The notes: generated by a model not told the origin, from the letters alone. A DNA stretch of 64,000 nt from SNAP01 sp049671745 (GCA_049671745.1 JBATVL010000073.1:1-64000); one strand, 5' to 3'; positions 35,768-45,203 are shown, counted from the stretch's first letter. Translations and numbers: made by a program.

Positions 35768-37192
35768 TTAACCTAGTAGTTCAAGTCTATTTGCATCAAG
35801 TTTAATGAAGATGAACATTAGGATAGTAAAACTCCATAAGGATGACCCACCATAGCTAAAAAAGGGTAGAGGTATGCCTATAACCGGCGCAAGTCCAATT
35901 GTCATGCCAACATTCACCGCAAGGTGAAAGAATAGAATACAAGCTACTCCATACCCATATACTCTACTAAATACAGATCTTTGTCGCTCTGCTAAATAAA
36001 TAATTCTAAGAATAAGAATTATAAAAATAGAAATAACAAAACTAGTTCCTATAAATCCCCACTCTTCACCTACTGTACAAAATATGAAATCTGTGCTTTG
36101 TTCTGGTACAAAATCATATTTTGTTTGTGTCCCTTGTAAGAATCCTTTTCCAGATAATCCTCCTGACCCAATGGCAATCTTAGATTGATTTACATTATAC
36201 CCTTGTCCGTAGGGATCAGATACTATACCAAGCATTATTTTAATTCTTTGAGATTGATGTTTTTCTAAAACATTTTGAAATATATAATTCACTGAAGAAC
36301 TAAAACCAATAGAAGCAAATGTTAGCATTATTATTAAACTTGCATATTTGATTTTTCTTTTATAGATATATGTTATAAAGAAAGGTGTAGTTAAAATGAA
36401 TGAAAGTAGTAGTAGTTTATAATCTTCAATATTGTATTCAAAAATCAAAGAAGCAGTCTTAAATCCTGCAAATAAAATTGAAATAGTAAATCCTGCAACT
36501 AAGGGTTCTTTATTGTTTCTACTATACAATTTATATGCTAATAAAGCACCGCATATAATAACTATAATAGAAATAAAAGGATTAGTCATTAAACTTAGTA
36601 TAAATAAAGCTGCACATACAAAGCAAAGGAATATGAATATTCCAGGTAATCCTTCTCTATAGAAAACAAGAATAAAGCTAGAGTAAACTAATGCTGATCC
36701 AGTATCATTTTGGAGAATAATAAGTACTGCTGGAGTAAATGTTATAATTGCAAGTGTAATAAAACTTTTGAGTTTCATTATTTTAAAATTAAATTTACTC
36801 ATATATTTCGCTAACACTAAGCATGTTGCGAATTTAGCAAACTCTGCTGGCTGAAATCTTATTGATCCAAGTTCAAACCATGAACGGGCACCATTAACCT
36901 CTCTTCCGAAAAAAAGAACAGAGATAAGTAGTATGATCATTGCTACATATATAAAGTTAGCAAAGATAGAAAAGAATTTACTATCTATAATTAATATTGT
37001 CACTGCTAGAATAGAAGAGGCTCCTATCCATAATAGTTGTTTTCCGTATTTCTGTGTTGTATCAAATATGCTGTTGTATTCTTCGTTATATACAGCAGCA
37101 TAAATATTTATCCATCCCATAAATACTAAAAGTAGATATAGAAAGATAATCATCCAATCAAGATTCTTTAATATATTAACATTATTTCTCAT
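35768..37192 (-). CDS. rodA: rod-shape peptidoglycan polymerase RodA
   Basis: The 474-residue SEDS-family protein has about ten membrane helices, and the signatures INGARSWFELGSIRFQPAEFAK (in parts: NGARSWF, FQPAEFAK) and IPLPFFSYGGSS near the C-terminus. With PBP2 it forms the glycosyltransferase/transpeptidase pair that elongates the side wall. It is last in the purH-mreBCD-mrdA-rodA operon and abuts mrdA with no gap. Confidence 0.95.
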   Translation of the reverse strand: MRNNVNILKNLDWMIIFLYLLLVFMGWINIYAAVYNEEYNSIFDTTQKYGKQLLWIGASSILAVTILIIDSKFFSIFANFIYVAMIILLISVLFFGREVNGARSWFELGSIRFQPAEFAKFATCLVLAKYMSKFNFKIMKLKSFITLAIITFTPAVLIILQNDTGSALVYSSFILVFYREGLPGIFIFLCFVCAALFILSLMTNPFISIIVIICGALLAYKLYSRNNKEPLVAGFTISILFAGFKTASLIFEYNIEDYKLLLLSFILTTPFFITYIYKRKIKYASLIIMLTFASIGFSSSVNYIFQNVLEKHQSQRIKIMLGIVSDPYGQGYNVNQSKIAIGSGGLSGKGFLQGTQTKYDFVPEQSTDFIFCTVGEEWGFIGTSFVISIFIILILRIIYLAERQRSVFSRVYGYGVACILFFHLAVNVGMTIGLAPVIGIPLPFFSYGGSSLWSFTILMFIFIKLDANRLELLG

Positions 37193-39031
37193 TTATCTCT
37201 CATTTGGATTAGCAATCAAATCAGCTTTAATCATTCGTTTTTCTAGAAATTTTCTATTCTTAGGAATATATCCTTTTAAATACTTCTCTATTATTAAACT
37301 AGCTATAGGAGCGGCATATTTACCTCCCCATACACCATTTTCAACATAAACAACAATAGCTATCTTAGGGTTTACCATTGGTGCAAATGCAACAAAAACT
37401 CCATGGTCAGCTTTCTTTTTATTAGAATGTTCTACTGTTCCTGTTTTTCCACATAGTTTTATACTGTCTATTTTAGAGAGTTTTGCCGTTGCTCCATTAA
37501 CATGTGTAACCATCTCCATTCCTTCAATAACTGGTTTAAAATATTTAGCTTCTATTTTAGTTTTATGCTTTTCTAAAAATTTTTCATCTAATTTACTGTT
37601 GCTTATTTTTTTTACAATATGAGGTGCTATATATGTTCCTCTATTTGCAATAGTAGACACCATGTTTGCCATTTGCAGGGGAGTAATTAATAGATCACCT
37701 TGTCCTATTGCTAATGAAATAATATTTAATGCTTTCCAGTTTTTATATCTGTATCTTTTATCCCAATATTCAGCTTTAGGAATGAATCCCTTTTTTTCAT
37801 AAGGAATATCTACTCCAAGTTTTTCTCCAAAGCCAAAAGATTTAACATAATCTCTCCATTTGATATATCCATCTCTAGGTCTAGTGTATTTAGGTTGTTC
37901 AAGTATGTTCCTGAATGTATGTGCATAGTATGCATTACAAGATTGAGCTATAGAGTGTCTTAAATCAAGAGGAGATTGATGATTATGACATCTCATTTTA
38001 AAACCTCCAACTATATAGCCTCCATGACAAGGAAAACTTGTGTTTTCTGTAATTACTTGTTCTTCTAGTCCTATAAGAGCTTGGACGGGTTTAAATATAG
38101 ATCCAGGAGGATATGTCGCCATTAAAGCTCTATCAAAAAGAGGTTTTAAACTATCTTTTTGTAGTATTCCATAATTATGTCCTCTTTTATTTCCTATGAA
38201 TAATTTAGGATCGTACCCAGGTGCTGATATCTTTACTAAAATTTCTCCTGTTGATGGTTCTATAGCAACTATACCACCTTTCTTATTTTGCATAAGTTTT
38301 TCAGCATACATTTGTAAATCAATATCAATAGATGTAGTAATATTTTTTCCTATTTTAGCAGTTTTATCATATTTTCCATCTTTGTAAGATCCCTTTTTTC
38401 TATTATGAACATCAACAACATATATTTTTCGTCCTTTATCTCCACGTAATTGTTTTTCGTAAGTGTATTCTAGTCCACTTTTCCCAATATAATCACCACT
38501 GGTGTAATATTCATCTTTTCTTATGTTTCTTCTGTTGACCTCACCAATATAACCAAGAACATGTGCTGAGCTATTATATTGATATTTTCTAAGTGTTCTT
38601 GTTTGAACAAAAAAACCATGAAATTTATGCAGTTTTTCTTGTAAAACAGCATAGGTTTTATAATCTATTTGAGACATAAATATAGATGCTTTATATCTAG
38701 AGTATTTTCTACATTTATTATAAGTTTCTATAAAGTATTTTTTATCTATGCTTAATATTTCACAGAAATCAATAGTGTCAATTGTCTTAACTTGACGAGG
38801 AATTATCATTAAATCGTAAGCAGCTTGATTAGAGACTAATAACTTGCCATTTCTGTCGTATATTAACCCACGAGCTGGATATTGAGTTATTTGTCTTTGT
38901 GAGTTATTATCTGCAGATAATTTATATTTATTATCTATTATTTGTATATAAAAAAGTCGAACTATAAAAATAAGTGCAAATGTGACAAATATTATTCCTA
39001 TTGTTATTTTTCTATCAGAGTACTGTTTCAT
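37193..39031 (-). CDS. mrdA: penicillin-binding protein 2 (class B)
   Basis: The 612-residue protein has one N-terminal membrane anchor (9-29), a dimerisation domain and a transpeptidase domain with SxxK at Ser311-Lys314 (PGSIFKP), SxN at Ser364-Asn366 (QSCN) and KTG at 529-531. It cross-links the wall laid by RodA. It lies between mreD (6 bp) and rodA. Confidence 0.96.
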   Translation of the reverse strand: MKQYSDRKITIGIIFVTFALIFIVRLFYIQIIDNKYKLSADNNSQRQITQYPARGLIYDRNGKLLVSNQAAYDLMIIPRQVKTIDTIDFCEILSIDKKYFIETYNKCRKYSRYKASIFMSQIDYKTYAVLQEKLHKFHGFFVQTRTLRKYQYNSSAHVLGYIGEVNRRNIRKDEYYTSGDYIGKSGLEYTYEKQLRGDKGRKIYVVDVHNRKKGSYKDGKYDKTAKIGKNITTSIDIDLQMYAEKLMQNKKGGIVAIEPSTGEILVKISAPGYDPKLFIGNKRGHNYGILQKDSLKPLFDRALMATYPPGSIFKPVQALIGLEEQVITENTSFPCHGGYIVGGFKMRCHNHQSPLDLRHSIAQSCNAYYAHTFRNILEQPKYTRPRDGYIKWRDYVKSFGFGEKLGVDIPYEKKGFIPKAEYWDKRYRYKNWKALNIISLAIGQGDLLITPLQMANMVSTIANRGTYIAPHIVKKISNSKLDEKFLEKHKTKIEAKYFKPVIEGMEMVTHVNGATAKLSKIDSIKLCGKTGTVEHSNKKKADHGVFVAFAPMVNPKIAIVVYVENGVWGGKYAAPIASLIIEKYLKGYIPKNRKFLEKRMIKADLIANPNER

Positions 39032-39037
39032 TTGCTT

Positions 39038-39556
39038 TTATCTCTTTTTATTTGCTTGTTTAAGAGCAATAATATAATAAAACAACATTGCTATAATTGT
39101 AGATATCAGGTTTGCAAAAATCTTACCTGTAGTATGTAAGAAGTTATTAAAACTGAAGATCTCTAGAAAAAATAAACATGTGTGATGAATAAATGTAGCA
39201 ATTATAAGATATCTAAGAAACCAAGAAAATCCGTAAATATTAATATCTGGACATGTATCTGCTTCATACGCTTCTTTTGAAGATAATATATTCAGTATAG
39301 TTGGTCTTATGAATGCAAGAAGAGTAGTTGCTGCTGCATGTATTCCATAAGTATCAGAAAAAATATCAATAGTTAGACCAGTAAGAAATCCTAGAAAGAG
39401 TAATAAACTTTTATTTATATCAAAAGGAAGAATTAGAATTATTAGTATATACATAAAAGGATTAACATATGAATTAACCTGAATATTGTTTACAACTAAT
39501 AATTGAATAAGTATTAAAAGTATAAAGTGAATTATATATTTATGTGATTTAATCAT
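39038..39556 (-). CDS. mreD: rod-shape-determining membrane protein MreD
   Basis: The 172-residue, highly hydrophobic protein has five or six membrane helices and the loop GLTIDIFSDTYGIHAAAT typical of Bacteroidota MreD. It is a component of the elongasome with MreC. One base separates it from mreC. Confidence 0.88.
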   Translation of the reverse strand: MIKSHKYIIHFILLILIQLLVVNNIQVNSYVNPFMYILIILILPFDINKSLLLFLGFLTGLTIDIFSDTYGIHAAATTLLAFIRPTILNILSSKEAYEADTCPDINIYGFSWFLRYLIIATFIHHTCLFFLEIFSFNNFLHTTGKIFANLISTIIAMLFYYIIALKQANKKR

Positions 39557-39557
39557 A

Positions 39558-40364
39558 TTATTTTTCGCTTTCTAATTCTTTTTGTTCTTCTCTATGCAAA
39601 TTCTCTATAATATATACGTTATCAAGTGTTTTAAAATCAACGCTTAATTTTACGTTAATACATAGAAAGTTATTCCCATTCTCATGTTTGTGTGAGTCTA
39701 TAAGTGCAATAAGTATTCCTTCAGGAAAGATAGCAGAATACCCACTAGTAATTATTGTATCACCCTTCATAACATTTGCATGGAAAGGAATATCTTTTAG
39801 TATTGCTTTCTTATAGCTTTTGTTATCCCAAGTTAGAGAACCAAAGAAATTATTTCTTTTTATTTTTGCAGAAAGACTTAAAGATTGATTAATTATTGGA
39901 AGTACTGTAGAGTAGTGTTCGCTAACATTAGATACTATTCCTACAACTCCTTGGTAACTAATAACAGCCATTTCTTTTTTTACACCATCTTTTAATCCCT
40001 TATTTAAAGTAATGCTATTGTCTAATTTGTTAACACTTTTGTTAATTACTTTTGCATAACGATATAGATATCTTTTCTTAGAGTATAAGAATACTGAATC
40101 CTTAGAGCTGTCGTTATGTTGTATTTTGTTTCTTAATTCAGAATTCTCTAATAGTAGATTTTCATTAATATCTTTAAGATGAAAGAATGAACTAATTGAG
40201 TTTGTTGCTTCATAAATACTACCACAAATAGTATTAGCAGAGCTTAGATATACTGATTTATGAAAATGATCATTACTCACAATGAAACTCAAGCAAATGA
40301 TTTCCAATAAAATAAAAATAAATATACGATGGAATTTAATAAGTATTCTTAAAAGTTCTTTCAT
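39558..40364 (-). CDS. mreC: rod-shape-determining protein MreC
   Basis: The 268-residue protein has one membrane helix (about 12-29), a periplasmic coiled coil (INENLLLENSELRNKI) and two beta domains with the MreC signatures GLKDGVKKEMAVIS, GVVGIVSNVS and GDTIITSGYSAIFPEG. It links MreB to PBP2. A hairpin lies between mreB and this gene. Confidence 0.92.
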   Translation of the reverse strand: MKELLRILIKFHRIFIFILLEIICLSFIVSNDHFHKSVYLSSANTICGSIYEATNSISSFFHLKDINENLLLENSELRNKIQHNDSSKDSVFLYSKKRYLYRYAKVINKSVNKLDNSITLNKGLKDGVKKEMAVISYQGVVGIVSNVSEHYSTVLPIINQSLSLSAKIKRNNFFGSLTWDNKSYKKAILKDIPFHANVMKGDTIITSGYSAIFPEGILIALIDSHKHENGNNFLCINVKLSVDFKTLDNVYIIENLHREEQKELESEK

Positions 40365-40391
40365 TTACTTTATAATTATTCTTTAAAAAGA

Positions 40392-40435
40392 GTCCATTAC
40401 TGAGAATATATAAATATCAATACTCAATAATGGAC
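40392..40435 (-). terminator. hairpin between mreB and mreC (partial terminator?)
   Basis: GTCCATTACTGAG pairs with CTCAATAATGGAC with one mismatch around an 18-base AT loop. On the minus strand the following bases are AT-rich (ctctttttaaag) with a short U-run. Inside an otherwise tight operon, it may lower transcription of mreCD-mrdA-rodA relative to mreB, or stabilise the mreB message 3' end. Confidence 0.55.
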
Positions 40436-40465
40436 AGTTTATTTATTGTTAATTATTTGAGTGCT

Positions 40466-41488
40466 TTATCTCATTAAAAAGGAGAATCTATCAGCATTTT
40501 TAAGTGCAATACCGGTGCCTCTAGCGACAGCTCTCAATGGATCTTCCGCAATATGGAATGGTATGTTTAGTTTTTCGCTTAATCTTTTATCTAATCCTCT
40601 CAACAAAGCTCCACCACCAGCAAGATATATACCTCTGTTAACTATATCGGCATATAACTCAGGAGGGGTTTGTTCAAGTGCTCCTAGAACTGCTATTTCA
40701 ATTTTAGATATCGCTTTTTCTAAACAATGGGCTATTTCTTGATAAGAAACTGGGACTTCTATAGGAAGAGCAGTCATTTGATTAGGACCTTGTACTCTAT
40801 AATCTGCAGGTGGTTCATCTAATTCAGATAATGCTGAACCTACATTAATTTTTATTTCCTCCGCTGTTCTTTCTCCAATTTTAATATTATGTTGATGACG
40901 CATATATTCTTGGATATCAGCTGTTAAATCATCACCTGCAATACGTATTGACTTGTTTGTAACAATGCCTCCAAGTGAAATAACAGCAATCTCAGTTGTT
41001 CCTCCTCCTATATCAACAATCATGTTTCCTTCGGGAGCTTCAACGTCTATACCTATACCTAAGGCAGCAGCCATTGGTTCATATATCATGTAAACATCTC
41101 TACCTCCAGCATGTTCAGATGAATCACGAACCGCTCTCATCTCAACTTCTGTACTTCCAGATGGAATACAAACAACCATCTTTAAAGAAGGAGAGAATAA
41201 TCTTGGTTTATTGTTAATCATCTTAATCATGCCACGAATCATCTGTTCTGCAGCATTAAAGTCAGCTATTACTCCATCACGTAATGGTCTAATAGTTTTT
41301 ATATTGTCGTGAGTCTTACCTTGCATTTGACGTGCTTTTTCGCCAATAGCAATCATCTTGTCAGTCTTTCTATCAATCGCTACTATCGAAGGTTCATTTA
41401 CAACAATTTTATCGTTGTAAATGATGATAGTATTTGCAGTCCCCAAGTCGATAGCTATTTCTTGGTTCAGAAAAGAAAATAGTCCCAT
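40466..41488 (-). CDS. mreB: actin-like cell-shape protein MreB
   Basis: The 340-residue actin-fold ATPase has phosphate-1 IDLGTANT, phosphate-2 VDIGGGTTEIAVIS and the adenosine motif IYLAGGGALLRGLD. It starts with an amphipathic/hydrophobic MGLFSFLNQ segment. It polymerises under the inner membrane and positions the elongasome. It follows purH by 19 bases. Confidence 0.97.
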   Translation of the reverse strand: MGLFSFLNQEIAIDLGTANTIIIYNDKIVVNEPSIVAIDRKTDKMIAIGEKARQMQGKTHDNIKTIRPLRDGVIADFNAAEQMIRGMIKMINNKPRLFSPSLKMVVCIPSGSTEVEMRAVRDSSEHAGGRDVYMIYEPMAAALGIGIDVEAPEGNMIVDIGGGTTEIAVISLGGIVTNKSIRIAGDDLTADIQEYMRHQHNIKIGERTAEEIKINVGSALSELDEPPADYRVQGPNQMTALPIEVPVSYQEIAHCLEKAISKIEIAVLGALEQTPPELYADIVNRGIYLAGGGALLRGLDKRLSEKLNIPFHIAEDPLRAVARGTGIALKNADRFSFLMR

Positions 41489-41507
41489 GTTTAACTTTTA
41501 TAGTCAA

Positions 41508-43040
41508 TTAATGTTTAAAATGTCTCATTCCAGTGAAAACCATTGTAATTCCATATTTGTTCGCAGCGTCAATTGATTCTTGATCTCTTACAGATCCTCC
41601 AGGTTGAATAATAGCCTTTACGCCTGCAGCGTTTGCAGCTTCAACGCAATCGGAGAATGGGAAAAAAGCATCAGATGCTAAAGCACTACCTTTAATTTTA
41701 TCACCACCTTGGCGAATAGCATTTTCTAAAGCCCATATTCTGCTAACTTGTCCAGGCCCTACGCCTGTAGATGTTTCATTTTTAGCAAGTGCTATGCCAT
41801 TAGATTTGGTATGTTTAACAATCTTCCAAGCAAATAGCAAATCTTCTAACTCTTTCTCAGAAGGTTTACGTTTTGTTACACAATTTAATTCGCCTGCTAA
41901 TAAACAATTATCAATGTCTTGAACTAACAATCCACCAAGCACTGTTTTTGCTTTAGGTGTGCTGTAATCGTTCTTGCAGATGTTCTTTAGCTCTAGTAAA
42001 CGTATGTTTTTCTTTTTAATTAGGATTTCAAGCGCTTCTTTAGAAAAAGAAGGGGCAATAATAACTTCTAGAAAGACTTTACTCATCTCTAAAGCAGTAT
42101 CCTTATCTATCTCTCTATTGGCTGCAATTATACCTCCAAAAATAGAAACTGGATCAGCTTCATAAGCTTTTTTGTATGCTGTGTAAATATTTTCAGCACT
42201 TCCAACTCCACAAGGATTAGCATGTTTTGTAGCTACAATAGTAGGTTTATTAAATTCTTTTAAAGCCTCTAACGCACCATCTGCATCACTAATATTATTA
42301 TATGATAATTCCTTACCATGTAATTTAACAGCATCAATTAATGTTCCTTCAGTATCTTTTACTTTTGCATAGAAAGTAGCATTTTGATGTGGGTTTTCTC
42401 CATATCTTAAATCTTGCTTTTTTTCATAAGTTAGCGTTATTGTATCAGGAGAAAGTATATTAACTTTCTTAGAGAAATAATCGGCTATCAATGCATCATA
42501 ATGAGATGTATGAATAAATACTTTTGCTGCTAAATATTCTTTAGTCTCAAGAGATGTTTCTCCAGAAACTTTTAATTCTTCAATTACTTTAGAGTAATCT
42601 TTAGGGTCTGTTAGAACATTTACAAATTTATAATTTTTTGCTGCTGCTCTAATCATTGTAGGTCCACCTATGTCTATGTTCTCAATTATTTCTTCATGAG
42701 AAACACCTTCTCTTTGAATCGTTTCTTTGAACGGATATAGATTACAAACCACGATGTCTATAGGTTCAATATCTAGCTCTTTCATTTGTTGTTGATGCTT
42801 AATGTCATCTCTAACAGCTAGTATACCTCCCTCTACCTTTGGATGTAGTGTTTTTACTCTTCCATCGAAACATTCTGGAAATTGTGTTAAATCAGAAATG
42901 TCTTTAACATTTATTCCTTCCTGCTTAAGTTTAGCAGATGTTCCTCCAGTTGAGATGATTTCCCAACCCATTTCTTTTAATTCGTGTGCAAATTCAACGA
43001 TGCCTGTCTTGTCAAAGACGCTAAGTAAAGCCTTTTTCAT
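41508..43040 (-). CDS. purH: bifunctional AICAR transformylase/IMP cyclohydrolase
   Basis: The 510-residue enzyme has an N-terminal MGS-like IMP cyclohydrolase domain (LLSVFDKTGIVEFA, ISTGGT, DGRVKTLHPKV) and a C-terminal AICAR transformylase domain (LRYGENPHQ, KHANPCG, SDAFFPF). It carries out the last two steps of IMP synthesis. It heads the cell-shape operon, an arrangement common in Bacteroidales. Confidence 0.97.
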   Translation of the reverse strand: MKKALLSVFDKTGIVEFAHELKEMGWEIISTGGTSAKLKQEGINVKDISDLTQFPECFDGRVKTLHPKVEGGILAVRDDIKHQQQMKELDIEPIDIVVCNLYPFKETIQREGVSHEEIIENIDIGGPTMIRAAAKNYKFVNVLTDPKDYSKVIEELKVSGETSLETKEYLAAKVFIHTSHYDALIADYFSKKVNILSPDTITLTYEKKQDLRYGENPHQNATFYAKVKDTEGTLIDAVKLHGKELSYNNISDADGALEALKEFNKPTIVATKHANPCGVGSAENIYTAYKKAYEADPVSIFGGIIAANREIDKDTALEMSKVFLEVIIAPSFSKEALEILIKKKNIRLLELKNICKNDYSTPKAKTVLGGLLVQDIDNCLLAGELNCVTKRKPSEKELEDLLFAWKIVKHTKSNGIALAKNETSTGVGPGQVSRIWALENAIRQGGDKIKGSALASDAFFPFSDCVEAANAAGVKAIIQPGGSVRDQESIDAANKYGITMVFTGMRHFKH

Positions 43041-43108
43041 CTTGGAATTTTGTAGTTTGATTGATTATAGTATTTGATTGATTTTCATAAAGCCTAGGCT
43101 CTGTTTTG

Positions 43109-43116
43109 CAAAGATA
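43109..43116 (-). promoter_or_regulatory. -7 promoter box of the purH operon
   Basis: The minus-strand sequence TATCTTTG is an exact TAnnTTTG match 68 bases before the purH start codon, leaving a leader of about 60 bases. Confidence 0.5.
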
Positions 43117-43194
43117 AAAAAATGCTTGCGATTTTCTACATGAATATGATATTAAAAATAAAAAAGAAATAGGGCACCTGCTTTACTGTGTTTT

Positions 43195-43668
43195 TTATCT
43201 ATAATTGCTTATTAGAATAGTGTTTTTATCTGTAAATCTACAACTATAGTTTTGAAGTCTTTTAATCTTAATATTGCTTGATTTATTTGGATTTAACTCT
43301 TTACTCGCAATGCCATTCATAATGTCAAATTTAGTTCCACAATCGTTACATATATAGAATAAATCTCCTTTAGTATATGATGTTTCGTGTGAAAAATCGT
43401 TACTGTGATTTGTACATGTAGCATCAAACGCTTGGAGATATTTATTATCCCAACGTATAACATAGATATCGTGTTGTTTATAACCTGCTTCTTTAATGAT
43501 AGCAGGAGTTGAGAGATTGTGTAATTGTTGATATTCAATTAGAGATATTTTATTGTAAATTCTCCAAAAAGGAATACTTGTTTCTTTGTTATTTTCTTTC
43601 TCACAAGAAATAAAACTTAATGCTGTTGTTACGTATAAGAAAAAAAACACTATTTTTGAAAGGTGTTT
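43195..43668 (-). CDS. Rieske-like lipoprotein with atypical ligands
   Basis: A GTG at 43666-43668 gives a 157-residue precursor with lipobox (VKHLSKIVFFFLYVTT then ALSFISC). A frame extension to ATG 43728 is rejected because an exact -7 box lies between. The mature part follows the Rieske layout, a beta fold with CTNH and CNDCGTKFD, but the ligands are CxxH and CxxC instead of CxH and CxxH. It may bind Zn or an altered Fe-S cluster, or be a redox-dead Rieske relative. Similar small lipoproteins occur in Bacteroidales. Confidence 0.65.
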   Translation of the reverse strand, partial: KHLSKIVFFFLYVTTALSFISCEKENNKETSIPFWRIYNKISLIEYQQLHNLSTPAIIKEAGYKQHDIYVIRWDNKYLQAFDATCTNHSNDFSHETSYTKGDLFYICNDCGTKFDIMNGIASKELNPNKSSNIKIKRLQNYSCRFTDKNTILISNYR

Positions 43669-43698
43669 CACGCTAATTTTTTTTAGAATATTTGTATA

Positions 43699-43706
43699 CA
43701 AAAATA
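43699..43706 (-). promoter_or_regulatory. -7 promoter box of the Rieske-like gene
   Basis: The minus-strand sequence TATTTTTG matches TAnnTTTG 30 bases before the GTG start and lies downstream of the other possible start, which decides the start choice. Confidence 0.5.
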
Positions 43707-43714
43707 TAATAATT

Positions 43715-44104
43715 ATGGACATGGACAATATAAGTAGTGGTTTAATATATGTTATAATAGCAGTCGTGATAGGTTTGTTTAAATTTCTTAAGAAATATCT
43801 TTTCGATTCAGAAAAACCTATTCAAAAAAATGTATCTAAGAATATATTTGAAGAATTCTTTTCTGAAGTAAATGAAAAAGAAATTAAAGATGAAATAGTA
43901 GAAACGGCCTTAGAAGAGGAGTCGAATGCATATGAATTTGCAGAACCTACTAAGTCTATAAATGCGGAAACAGAAAGGAAGCATGAGTATAATCGAATAA
44001 AACAAGTAAAGCTAGATGAGTTTAATTTAGAAGATGATTCTTATGATTTTGACTTAAAACGAGCTGTTATTTCTTCTGAAATATTAAATAGCAAATATTG
44101 TTAA
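43715..44104 (+). CDS. small membrane-anchored acidic protein
   Basis: From ATG 43715 (MDMDNISSG) the 129-residue protein has one membrane helix at about residues 7-27 and an acidic cytoplasmic tail (FFSEVNEKEIKDEIVETALEEE region). The frame is open 129 bases further upstream, but that stretch overlaps the divergent gene and its promoter. No family recognised. It precedes greA by 134 bases. Confidence 0.6.
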   Translation: MDMDNISSGLIYVIIAVVIGLFKFLKKYLFDSEKPIQKNVSKNIFEEFFSEVNEKEIKDEIVETALEEESNAYEFAEPTKSINAETERKHEYNRIKQVKLDEFNLEDDSYDFDLKRAVISSEILNSKYC

Positions 44105-44142
44105 ATAAATATGTTGAGATTTGCTAAATATGCAAAAAACAT

Positions 44143-44198
44143 TATCTTTGTATTAGTGAAAGAATTGTACCATAGGTGTAATTCTTTCATTTTTTTTA
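44143..44198 (+). promoter_or_regulatory. greA promoter with terminator-like hairpin in its leader
   Basis: TATCTTTG at 44143-44150 is an exact -7 box. Starting where the transcript would begin, GAAAGAATT (44158-44166) pairs with AATTCTTTC (44180-44188) and is followed by T8. So transcripts from this promoter meet an intrinsic terminator within about 40 bases, ahead of greA at 44239. It could be an attenuator. Alternatively the hairpin simply ends the upstream gene and the -7 match is chance. Confidence 0.6.
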
Positions 44199-44238
44199 GT
44201 ATCTCTTTAAATAGTAAATAAATAGTAAAATATATATT

Positions 44239-44712
44239 ATGGGAAAAATTTCATATGTAACCCAACAAGGATTAGATAATCTTAAAGCAGAGATAGATCA
44301 ACTACAAAATGTAGAAAGACCTACTATATCAAAGGCTATAGGAGAGGCAATTGATAAAGGTGATATTTCAGAGAATGCTGAGTATGATGCAGCAAAAGAT
44401 GCACAAGGAATGTTAGAGGCTAAGATTTCTCAACTAAAGGGTGTTTTAGCAACATGTCGTGTTATTGATGAATCTCAGATTGACACATCAAAAGTACAGA
44501 TGTTGAATAAAGTTACTATCAAAAATAGAAAAACAAACACTAACATGACATATTCTCTTGTTTCAGATAGTGAGGCTGATTTGAAATTAGGTAAATTATC
44601 AATAAACACTCCAATAGGAAAGGCTCTTATGGGAAAAGTAAAGGGAGATATTGTAGAAGTAAAAGTTCCTGCAGGATTAGTAGAATTTGAGATTATAGAT
44701 ATTACATTATAA
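44239..44712 (+). CDS. greA: transcript cleavage factor GreA
   Basis: The 157-residue factor has the N-terminal coiled coil with the catalytic acidic tip (GDISENAEYDAAKD) and the C-terminal FKBP-like domain (INTPIGKALMGKVKGDIVEVKVP, in parts). It rescues backtracked RNA polymerase by stimulating transcript cleavage. Eleven bases separate it from the HIT gene, so they share a transcript. Confidence 0.96.
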   Translation: MGKISYVTQQGLDNLKAEIDQLQNVERPTISKAIGEAIDKGDISENAEYDAAKDAQGMLEAKISQLKGVLATCRVIDESQIDTSKVQMLNKVTIKNRKTNTNMTYSLVSDSEADLKLGKLSINTPIGKALMGKVKGDIVEVKVPAGLVEFEIIDITL

Positions 44713-44723
44713 AATATATAAAA

Positions 44724-45116
44724 ATGGCTAGTATATTCACAAAAATAATAAATGGTGAGATTCCATGCCACAAGATTCTAGAGGATGATAATTATATAGC
44801 CTTTTTAGACGTTTTTCCTTTACGAAAGGGACATACACTAATTGTTCCTAAAGTAGAGATTGATAATATCTTTGATGTAGAAGATAATCTTTTATCTGGA
44901 ATGATAGTTTTTGCAAAGAGAGTAGCTAAGGCTATAGAGAAAACTTTTCCATGTAAGAAGATCGGTGTAACTGTTATTGGCTTAGAAGTTGCACATGCTC
45001 ACATCCATTTAATACCAATAAATGCTGAAAAGGATATGAATTTCTCTAATGAAAAGCTTAAATTAGAAACGAAAGAAATGGAAGTGATTGCAAATAGAAT
45101 AATTGTTAATCTATAA
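44724..45116 (+). CDS. HIT-family nucleotide-binding hydrolase
   Basis: The 130-residue protein has the histidine triad as AHAHIHLIP (HxHxH) and the N-terminal FTKIINGEIPCHKI pattern of the Hint/HinT branch. These enzymes hydrolyse nucleoside phosphoramidates and aminoacyl-AMP. Co-transcribed with greA in most Bacteroidales. Confidence 0.93.
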   Translation: MASIFTKIINGEIPCHKILEDDNYIAFLDVFPLRKGHTLIVPKVEIDNIFDVEDNLLSGMIVFAKRVAKAIEKTFPCKKIGVTVIGLEVAHAHIHLIPINAEKDMNFSNEKLKLETKEMEVIANRIIVNL

Positions 45117-45137
45117 ACATTTCTCTTGAAGATATTT

Positions 45138-45169
45138 AAAGGGTTTATCATTTACTTGATAAACTCTTT
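45138..45169 (+). terminator. terminator of the greA-HIT operon
   Basis: AAAGGGTTTATCA pairs with TGATAAACTCTTT (one G-T type mismatch) over a 6-base loop and is followed by a T-rich tract. It lies inside an N-terminal extension of the next frame, which supports a later start for that gene. Confidence 0.85.
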
Positions 45170-45203
45170 TATTTTAATAGATTTCAGAAATAAATTAAAT
45201 TAC

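Noticed and set aside
45126..45203. N-terminal extension of the thioesterase
   Set aside because: It runs through the terminator hairpin of the greA-HIT operon and has no family similarity.
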